Source: JAGQTE01 sp964648005
GTDB taxonomy: Bacteria; Actinomycetota; Acidimicrobiia; Acidimicrobiales; Acidimicrobilacustridaceae
Reading direction: 5' to 3'
DNA length: 39,594 bases
Assembly: GCA_964648005.1 (NCBI GenBank)
Contig: CAZYKR010000005.1
Span: 1-39,594, forward strand
Below are positions 32,788-39,594 of the stretch, piece after piece. Within the stretch, counting starts at the first letter, position 1. Every line of letters begins with the position of its first letter. Made by a program: the position numbers and the translations under genes. Below the pieces are notes generated by a model. That model did not search any database. It was not told the origin of the DNA and worked only from the letters and a program-made list of their open reading frames with translations.

Positions 32788-33075
32788 CTACGAGGCGCGG
32801 CCGACGAGCCGCACGTCGGCATCGAGAGCCTCGGCGATCCGCTGCAGCGTGCGAGCGGTCGGGCTCGTCGACCCGCGCTCGATGCGGCTGATGTCGCCCT
32901 GGTCCATGCCGCACCGTTCGGCCAACTCGGCCTGCGTGAGGCCGTGGCGCTCGCGCAGCTCGATGATCTGCATGGCGATGTCATAGGCCTGCTCGAAGAC
33001 CTCGCGCTGCGCCTCCGCGTCGGGCGACAGGCGCTCGCGACGAGCGGCCGTGACGTCCTGGTAGTTGCGGGCCAT
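32788..33075 (-). CDS. Xre/HigA-like antitoxin
   Basis: 95 aa from ATG 33075 with GGAGGAGGTG 5 nt upstream. N-terminal 40 residues are helical; residues about 45-90 are an Xre-type helix-turn-helix (RERHGLTQAELAERCGMDQG, DISRIERGSTSPTARTLQRI). It follows the toxin gene, the HigBA order. The start and operator lie in the 45-nt gap after higB, so it may also have its own promoter. Confidence 0.88.
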   Translation of the reverse strand: MARNYQDVTAARRERLSPDAEAQREVFEQAYDIAMQIIELRERHGLTQAELAERCGMDQGDISRIERGSTSPTARTLQRIAEALDADVRLVGRAS

Positions 33076-33097
33076 GGGGACACCTCCTCCGCACCAG

Positions 33098-33115
33098 TAT
33101 GGGGATTTCCCCATA
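33098..33115. promoter_or_regulatory. Perfect 8-bp dyad between toxin and antitoxin genes
   Basis: TATGGGGA-TT-TCCCCATA: both 8-bp arms match exactly. It lies 23 nt before the antitoxin ATG and only 5 nt after the toxin stop. A likely operator for the Xre antitoxin; CATACT on the minus strand could serve as its -10. Confidence 0.65.
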
Positions 33116-33120
33116 GGACG

Positions 33121-33582
33121 TCAACCACGGCCGCGCGCCTTCTTCCGACGCTCGCGGCGTTGCCGTTCCTTGAACTGGCCGAGCAGTCGGCGCGCCTCGG
33201 CGATCTCTCGCTGCTGCCGGCGCTCCTTCGGGTCGTTGCCCTTGTCGTAGCCACCCAGGAGCAACACGACCTTCTGCCCGCAAAAGTGCACGAACACCCG
33301 GAGCAGCACCTTCTCGGGCTGGCCGTCGACCTCGGGCGGCTCGCCTCCGAACATGCGGGCGACCTCGTCGGCAACGTGGCGCACTCGGAACTCGTGCAGT
33401 CCCGCGCCGAGCGCCTTCAGCCACTCGGTCCGGACGAGGTCGATCCCTCTGACCGAGAGCACCCGGTCTATGGCGGTGTCGAGGGCGACGAACTTGAAGT
33501 CGGAGAGATCGTCGACGAACCGCTCGAACGGGATCGTCCCGTCGTCGGCCTCGAAGAGCTCCGGTGTCCAGTCGCCAGGCAT
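33121..33582 (-). CDS. HigB/RelE-like toxin (phage-derived Gp49-like)
   Basis: 153 aa. FERFVDDLSDFKFVALDTAI, GLHEFRVRHVADEVARMFGG, VLLRVFVHFCGQKVVLLLGG and YDKGNDPKERRQQREIAEAR show the RelE-fold mRNA interferase of the HigB/Gp49 branch: the E-F-R strand, the hydrophobic strand pair, then the K-x-x-x-x-P-x-x-E-x-x-x-A helix. A basic C-terminal tail follows (RRERRKKARGRG). Expected activity: ribosome-dependent mRNA cleavage. Start ATG 33582; TAGTTT lies 8 nt upstream. Confidence 0.85.
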   Translation of the reverse strand: MPGDWTPELFEADDGTIPFERFVDDLSDFKFVALDTAIDRVLSVRGIDLVRTEWLKALGAGLHEFRVRHVADEVARMFGGEPPEVDGQPEKVLLRVFVHFCGQKVVLLLGGYDKGNDPKERRQQREIAEARRLLGQFKERQRRERRKKARGRG

Positions 33583-33654
33583 GCTCTCTCAAACTACATC
33601 GATGGCATTTGACCTGCACCGGCCTACCTCGGGTCCGCCGCCTGGCCGAGATCC

Positions 33655-33870
33655 GGGTGCGAGGAAGGACCAGAACGAGGAACGCATGATGATCGGTGCG
33701 GGCTGGCAGGAGCGTGGCCTGATCTTTGCCAAGGTCGACGGGTCGCCCCTGCACCCGAACGGTCCTCCCTCGAATTCGACCGCCGGGTCATCCGGTGGGA
33801 CCTGCCGAAGCTGACGCTCCACGGTCTGCGTCACACGTGGGCCACGCTCGTGGGAGAAGCTCGTTGGCAA
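33655..33870 (+). pseudogene. Tyrosine recombinase (integrase) remnant
   Basis: RKDQNEERMMIGAGWQERGL, IFAKVDGSPLHPN, a one-base frameshift at about 33760-33767, then SLEFDRRVIRWDLPKLTLHG, LRHTWATLVGE. HGLRHTWATL is box II of tyrosine recombinases (H-x-x-R). The earlier catalytic Arg domain and the final His/Trp and Tyr are absent. It lies 57 nt from tRNA-Leu and reads toward it, as island integrases usually do. Confidence 0.8.
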
Positions 33871-33926
33871 TTGGTCTGCAATCGATGCGATCCGGCCTCG
33901 CCGCACAGCTTCCACCTGCGGTTTCC

Positions 33927-34013
33927 TGGTGTCGGAGGGGGGACTTGAACCCCCACGCCCTTGCGGGCACTAGCCCCTCAAGCTAGCGCGTCTGCCTATT
34001 CCGCCACTCCGAC
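33927..34013 (-). tRNA. tRNA-Leu (GAG)
   Basis: Acceptor GTCGGAG (34013-34007) pairs with CTCCGAC (33937-33931), followed by A and encoded CCA. The anticodon stem CTAGC/GCTAG encloses TTGAGGG, giving anticodon GAG. The long variable arm TGCCCGCAAGGGCGT is typical of Leu, and the T-arm is GGGGGTTCAAGTCCCCC. Its 3' end is the proposed integration site of the island to the left. Confidence 0.97.
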
Positions 34014-34081
34014 GTGGCTCCGCCCGGAGGCGGTGCGAGCGGTCACTCTAGCGCGACCACCCGGGGGCCCCGAAAGCCGGA

Positions 34082-35779
34082 TCAGCCCTCTGCCGGCGCT
34101 TCGGAGGCGACCCACACGACGGTCACGTCGAAGGTCCCGTCGAGGCGGGGATGCAGCTCCCGCACCGCCTCGGACGCCACGGCGTTGGTGCGGAACGCCG
34201 CCAGCGGCACGACCGGCACCAGCGCCAGGATCTGCTTCTCGGCCTCGGCGTAGGCCTGTGCCCGCAGCTCCGGATCGGGCTGCGCGCGGGCCGCCGCCAG
34301 CAGGGCGTCGACGTCCGGGGAGGCCAAGCGCGTCACGTTGTCGGCGGCGTCGGTGCGGAACTGCGGCGTCAAGAAGGCGTCCGCGTCGGGCGCCATCCCC
34401 TGCCATCCGTAGCTGAACAACTGCGCCTGGCCGCTCACGGCGTAGCGGCGGAACTCGAACAGCGGTTTGGCCACCACCGTCGCCGGGATGCCGACCGCCC
34501 CGAGTTGCGTCGCCATCGTCTCGGCCAGCTGGCGCTGCGGCACCGGGCTCGTCGGGTCGTCCGGCACGGCGATCTCGATCGACGGCACCGCTCCATCCGG
34601 GAAGGCCTCGGCCACCAGCGCCGAGGCCGCCGACGGGTCATAGGCGCACACCTCGCCGCAGGCGTCCTCGACGAAGCCTGGCACACCCGGTGGCACGATG
34701 CCGTCCGACGGCGACCGGCCCGACAACTGGGCCGCCAAGGCCTCACGGTCCACCGCCTGCACGATCGCCCGGCGGAACCGCACGTCGGTGAAGACCGGCT
34801 GCGCCAGGTTGAAGGCGAAGAACTGCGTCCCCTCGAACGGCGTCACGTACCGGTCGCCGTAGGTGGCGACGGCCTCGTCGACCATCGTCGGCGGCGCCAG
34901 CACCCAATCGATCGCACCGCCCTGGAACGCCTCGTACGCCGCCATCGTCGACGGGTACCGCCGCAGCTCCACGGCGTCGGCCCGCACCGCCGCCGGGTCG
35001 ACCGGCTCGACCTTCACCACCGTGCCGTCGTCGTTGCGCTCCGTCAGCCGGAACGGTCCCGACGTCACGATGCCATCGGCGAAGTCCGGGCTCTCGAACG
35101 CCTGCCGGGACACGATGCCGTAGCTCGGCGCCCCCAGCAGCTCCGGCAGCTGCGGGTACGGCCCGACCGTCGTGATCTGCACGGTGCGGTCGTCGATCAC
35201 CACCACACCCGGCACGTCGAGCCGCTCGGCCCGGGCCACCTCCGACACGCCGACGATCACGTCGAGGCGCGCCGCCGCGAACGACGTCGCCGCCTTCCTG
35301 GCCATCCGCTCGATCGAGTACTTGACGTCGTCGCCCTTGACCGGCTCGCCGTTCGAGAACGTCGCCCCCTCGCGCAGCACGAACGTCCACGTCACCCCGT
35401 CGGCGCCGACGCTCCAACGCTCGGCCAGCGCCCCCACAGCCAGGTTCGTCTCCGGATCGATCGCCGTGAGGCTGTCGAAGAGCAGGTCGACGACGATCAC
35501 CTCGTTCGGGTCCGTCGGCACGATCACCGCCGGGTCGATGGCGTCGGGGCCGACGAGGCCCAACCGCAGCACCCCGCCACGGTCCGGGCCGGCGGCGACG
35601 GCCGCCCGCTGCGTCGTGCCCTCCGGGGCCGCCACCGGTTCATCCGACGAGCAGGCCCCGGCGCCGACCAGCGTCGCCGTCAGCGTCAGCGCGACGCCGA
35701 TACGACGCCCGAGAGCATCACCACGTCCCCAACGACCCACAGACGGCACCGCACCAGACTGCACCGCCCCGACGCGCAC
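34082..35779 (-). CDS. ABC transporter family-5 solute-binding lipoprotein
   Basis: 565 aa. Lipoprotein signal: RRIGVALTLTATLVGAGACS with a V-G-A-G-A-C lipobox near residue 43. Body of SBP_bac_5 type (GGVLRLGLVGPDAIDPAVIV, ALAERWSVGADGVTWTFVLR, FSNGEPVKGDDVKYSIERMA, FRRAIVQAVDREALAAQLSG, LFSYGWQGMAPDADAF). Family members deliver peptides, nickel or similar solutes to ABC permeases, and none is encoded here. The GTG start lies 6 nt after the secG stop, so it is in the secG transcript. tRNA-Leu follows on the same strand. Confidence 0.9.
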   Translation of the reverse strand: MRVGAVQSGAVPSVGRWGRGDALGRRIGVALTLTATLVGAGACSSDEPVAAPEGTTQRAAVAAGPDRGGVLRLGLVGPDAIDPAVIVPTDPNEVIVVDLLFDSLTAIDPETNLAVGALAERWSVGADGVTWTFVLREGATFSNGEPVKGDDVKYSIERMARKAATSFAAARLDVIVGVSEVARAERLDVPGVVVIDDRTVQITTVGPYPQLPELLGAPSYGIVSRQAFESPDFADGIVTSGPFRLTERNDDGTVVKVEPVDPAAVRADAVELRRYPSTMAAYEAFQGGAIDWVLAPPTMVDEAVATYGDRYVTPFEGTQFFAFNLAQPVFTDVRFRRAIVQAVDREALAAQLSGRSPSDGIVPPGVPGFVEDACGEVCAYDPSAASALVAEAFPDGAVPSIEIAVPDDPTSPVPQRQLAETMATQLGAVGIPATVVAKPLFEFRRYAVSGQAQLFSYGWQGMAPDADAFLTPQFRTDAADNVTRLASPDVDALLAAARAQPDPELRAQAYAEAEKQILALVPVVPLAAFRTNAVASEAVRELHPRLDGTFDVTVVWVASEAPAEG

Positions 35780-35785
35780 GAGGCG

Positions 35786-36016
35786 TCAGAGGTCGATGAG
35801 CATCGACAGCGAGATGGTGGTGAACAAGAACACCAGACCGCACAGCACGGTCATGCGGTCGAGGTTGCGCTCCACCATCGTCGAGCCCGACGCCGACGCC
35901 CCGAGACTGCCGCCGAACATGTCCGACAGGCCGCCACCACGCCCGCTGTGCAGCAGGACGAGGAAGATCAGAGCGACGCAGACGGCGACGTGGAAGACGA
36001 GGACGACCCAGAACAC
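35786..36016 (-). CDS. secG: Preprotein translocase subunit SecG
   Basis: 76 aa from GTG 36016, preferred over GTG 36034 because a promoter (-35/-10) overlaps the latter region and the protein then starts at its first helix. FWVVLVFHVAVCVALIFLVL is helix 1; LLHSGRGGGLSDMFGG is the conserved cytosolic loop; MTVLCGLVFLFTTISLSMLI is helix 2. Part of the SecYEG channel. The pgk-tpiA-secG order is common in Actinobacteria, here split by the opposing GGDEF gene. Confidence 0.9.
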   Translation of the reverse strand: MFWVVLVFHVAVCVALIFLVLLHSGRGGGLSDMFGGSLGASASGSTMVERNLDRMTVLCGLVFLFTTISLSMLIDL

Positions 36017-36024
36017 GGCTGCAG

Positions 36025-36053
36025 AACCTACCACCGCCGCACCGCACGACCAA
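36025..36053 (-). promoter_or_regulatory. secG promoter
   Basis: Minus strand: TTGGTC (36053-36048), 17-nt spacer, TAGGTT (36030-36025), 8 nt to GTG 36016. Confidence 0.55.
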
Positions 36054-36086
36054 GGTCACCCGGCCGCAGTTGGCTAACCTGCGCCC

Positions 36087-37436
<1,350 letters not shown>

Positions 37437-37463
37437 CGGCGCCGCCCCCTCCCCATCGCCTGC

Positions 37464-37513
37464 CGTTCTTGTGGTGCCGAGCCGCGCATGCGCGGGTGGA
37501 CACCACAAGAACG
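37464..37513. terminator. Nested hairpin between convergent GGDEF and tpiA genes
   Basis: CGTTCTTGTGGTG (37464-37476) and CACCACAAGAACG (37501-37513) are perfectly complementary; the 24-nt loop contains the palindrome CCGCGCATGCGCGG. It fills an 82-nt convergent gap, so a bidirectional terminator is likely, without a U-tract. Confidence 0.7.
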
Positions 37514-37518
37514 AGGGG

Positions 37519-38307
37519 TTAGTCCGGGAGGTTGCGGTACTGGATGATCTTGGCGAACTCGTCCGGGTCGAGGCTGGCGCCGCCGACGAGGGCGCCGTCG
37601 ATGTCGGCCATCCCCATCAGCTCCTTGGCGTTGGCCGGCTTCACGGACCCGCCGTACTGGATGCGCACGGCCGCCGCGGCGTCGGCACCCGCCACCTCGG
37701 CGGTCACGGCGCGGATCATGGCGCACACCGCCTGCGCGTCCTCGGACGTGGCGGTCTTGCCGGTGCCGATCGCCCAGATCGGCTCGTAGGCGATGACCAT
37801 CGACGCCACCTGCTCGGGCGTCACTCCGGCGAGGCCGTCGCGCACCTGGTTGTCGACCTTGGCCTCGGTCGTGCCGGCCTCACGCTCCTCGAGCGTCTCG
37901 CCCACGCACATGATCGGCGTCATGTCGTGCTTGAACACGGCCTTCACCTTGGTGTTCACGATCTCGTTCGACTCGAAGAAGTACTCGCGCCGCTCCGAGT
38001 GCCCGACGATCACGTACGCCACGTCGAGCTTGGGAAGGAACGCCGGCGAGATCTCGCCGGTGAAGGCGCCCTTGTCCTCCCAGTGGCAGTTCTGGGCACC
38101 GAGGGCGATCTCGCACTTCTTCTGGTCGAACAGCGTCGTCTGCACCGACCGCAGGTCGGTGAACGGCGGGTGCACCGACACGTCGACGGCGTCGTAGTCC
38201 TCACCGCCGAGCAGGTACGCCAGCTTCTGGACCACCTGGATGGCCTCGAAGTGGTTGTGGTGCATCTTCCAGTTGCCGCTGATCAGCGGCTTGCGCTTGG
38301 TGGCCAC
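37519..38307 (-). CDS. tpiA: Triosephosphate isomerase
   Basis: 262 aa from GTG 38307 with GAGGAGG upstream. PLISGNWKM carries the catalytic Lys, IVGHSERR the electrophilic His103, and IAYEPIWAIGTG the catalytic Glu175; VRIQYGGSVKPANAKELM is the phosphate-binding end. Interconverts dihydroxyacetone phosphate and glyceraldehyde 3-phosphate. 44 nt after pgk, same operon. Confidence 0.98.
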   Translation of the reverse strand: MATKRKPLISGNWKMHHNHFEAIQVVQKLAYLLGGEDYDAVDVSVHPPFTDLRSVQTTLFDQKKCEIALGAQNCHWEDKGAFTGEISPAFLPKLDVAYVIVGHSERREYFFESNEIVNTKVKAVFKHDMTPIMCVGETLEEREAGTTEAKVDNQVRDGLAGVTPEQVASMVIAYEPIWAIGTGKTATSEDAQAVCAMIRAVTAEVAGADAAAAVRIQYGGSVKPANAKELMGMADIDGALVGGASLDPDEFAKIIQYRNLPD

Positions 38308-38351
38308 GCTGCCTCCTCGTCGAACTGCCGGCGGATCCGCCGCCGGGGAAC

Positions 38352-39482
38352 CTACTTGCTGGCGTTGGGGGCGCCGCGCAGCGCCTCGAGGCCCGGCAGG
38401 TCGCCCTGCTCGAGCAGCTCGAGTGACGCGCCGCCGCCCGTCGACACGTGGTCGACCTCGTCTGCCAGGCCGAACTGGGCGAGCGACGCCGCCGAGTCGC
38501 CGCCGCCGACGACGGTGAACCCGTGCGTCGCCGCCATCGCCTCCGCCACCGTGCGGGTGCCGGCCTCGAAGCGGGGGTCCTCGAACACACCCATCGGCCC
38601 GTTCCAGAAGATGGTGCGGGCATCCGCGATCAGATCCGCGTACTCCCCCGCCGTGCCCGGACCGATGTCGAGGCCCATCCACCCGTCGGGGATCTCGGTC
38701 CCCACGTCGCGCACCTCGCCGCCGGCATCCGGGTTGCCGATCTCGCCGCCGGGACCGAGCACCCGCGAGTCCGTCGGGATGTGCAGCTCCACGTCGGACG
38801 CCAGCAGTTCACGGCACGTCTCGACCATGTCGGCCTCCAGCAGGCTCGACCCGACACTGTGCCCCTGGGCGGCGAGGAACGTGTACGCCATGCCGCCGCC
38901 GATGATCAGCGCGTCGACGACCTCGGCCAGCGCCTCGATCACCCCGAGCTTGTCGGACACCTTGGCACCACCGAGGATCGCCACGAAGGGTCGCTTGGGG
39001 TTGGTGCGCATCGGCAGCAGCACGTCGACCTCGCGCTCGAGCAGTCGCCCCGCCGCCGACGGCAGGAACTGCGGCGGCCCGACGATCGAGGCGTGCGCCC
39101 GGTGCGACGCACCGAAGGCGTCGTTGACGTAGGCGTCCTGGCCGGCGATGAGCTCCTGCACGAAGGCCGGGTCGTTCGCGGTCTCGCCCGGGTTGAAGCG
39201 CAGGTTCTCGAGCAGCTCGACACCGGGGGCCAGCTCGGCGAGTCGGGCGCGCACCGGCTCGACCGAGTACTTCGGGTCCGGCGCGCCCTTGGGGCGGCCG
39301 AGATGCGTGCAGGCGGTGACCGTGGCGCCCTGCTCCTGCAGCCAGCCGATCGTCGGCAGGGCGGCGCGGATGCGCAGGTCGTCGGTGATGACGCCGTCGC
39401 GCATCGGCACGTTGAAGTCGGCGCGCAGCAGGACCCGCTTGCCGGAGAGGTCGCCGAGGTCCTCGAGGGTGGGAACGCTCAT
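38352..39482 (-). CDS. pgk: Phosphoglycerate kinase
   Basis: 376 aa from ATG 39482 with AAGGAGCC upstream. VLLRADFNVPMRDGVI and ACTHLGRPKG bind 3-phosphoglycerate; ENLRFNPGE, YVNDAFGASHRAHAS, AILGGAKVSDKLGVI, IFWNGPMGVFE and VVGGGDSAASL are the standard nucleotide and hinge segments. Length is slightly short of 390-400 but nothing essential is missing. Glycolytic ATP synthesis; operon with tpiA. Confidence 0.98.
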   Translation of the reverse strand: MSVPTLEDLGDLSGKRVLLRADFNVPMRDGVITDDLRIRAALPTIGWLQEQGATVTACTHLGRPKGAPDPKYSVEPVRARLAELAPGVELLENLRFNPGETANDPAFVQELIAGQDAYVNDAFGASHRAHASIVGPPQFLPSAAGRLLEREVDVLLPMRTNPKRPFVAILGGAKVSDKLGVIEALAEVVDALIIGGGMAYTFLAAQGHSVGSSLLEADMVETCRELLASDVELHIPTDSRVLGPGGEIGNPDAGGEVRDVGTEIPDGWMGLDIGPGTAGEYADLIADARTIFWNGPMGVFEDPRFEAGTRTVAEAMAATHGFTVVGGGDSAASLAQFGLADEVDHVSTGGGASLELLEQGDLPGLEALRGAPNASK

Positions 39483-39594
39483 GGGTGGCTCCTTGTGTGG
39501 TCGTGGACGCGAAGCGGCCCGTCGCCGGGGCGGCGGCGGCCGGCCACGTCGATGGTCATTCGTGCCAACTCCGCCCGCATTACCGCAGAGCTGT
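39483..39594 (-). other. Region upstream of pgk
   Basis: 112 nt with no supportable ORF. In many actinobacteria gap lies before pgk, so this may be a gap-pgk intergenic segment; the window ends too soon to tell. Confidence 0.3.

Overview
The window is high-GC, gene-dense DNA from an actinomycete. The pgk-tpiA-secG run, the tRNA-Leu(GAG), the many transcripts that seem to lack a leader, and the style of the secreted proteins (Thr-rich tails, lamin-tail domains) suggest Acidimicrobiia. That rank is an inference and was not tested.

Layout. 1-3.2 kb: two structurally unrelated sulfatases, divergently arranged, the second coupled to a DoxX-like membrane protein. 3.2-8.7 kb: a glycine-rich secreted protein and a large secreted lamin-tail/beta-propeller protein. 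8.7-17 kb: a membrane protein, an AAA ATPase, a cytochrome P450, an ECF sigma factor with a membrane partner, a VOC protein, a SUKH-like protein, a membrane protein, and an unusual multidomain GIY-YIG nuclease. 17-24.4 kb is a decay zone: an ABC-permease remnant, a serine-hydrolase fold without its catalytic residues, several frameshifted or truncated genes, a TetR regulator, two tandem secreted paralogues sharing a nearly identical 472-bp block, and an IS3 relic. 24.45-33.93 kb looks like a genomic island. It ends at tRNA-Leu(GAG) on the right, and a direct repeat of the tRNA 3' end lies on the left. It carries an AbiE toxin-antitoxin pair (toxin frameshifted), a PLD-helicase-DUF3427 protein, a CxxC/DGHHK protein of unknown function, SUKH-type proteins, a HigBA-like pair with a perfect palindromic operator, and a broken tyrosine integrase. 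34-39.6 kb is the conserved chromosome: family-5 solute-binding lipoprotein, secG, PAS-GAF-GGDEF protein, tpiA, pgk.

Main novelty candidates: (i) a helicase plus CxxC/DGHHK two-gene module present intact at 27-31 kb and as a scrambled relic at 19.9-20.2 kb; (ii) an extreme C-terminal P-x-F-[T/A]-G motif on three secreted proteins, one with its coding DNA tandemly duplicated; (iii) a six-copy family of hairpins with 12-nt arms and a constant 19-nt loop, always 3' of genes and with one subtype showing covariation; (iv) a DUF7662-like/DUF6884-like/GIY-YIG fusion. Functions for all four are inferences from sequence and context.
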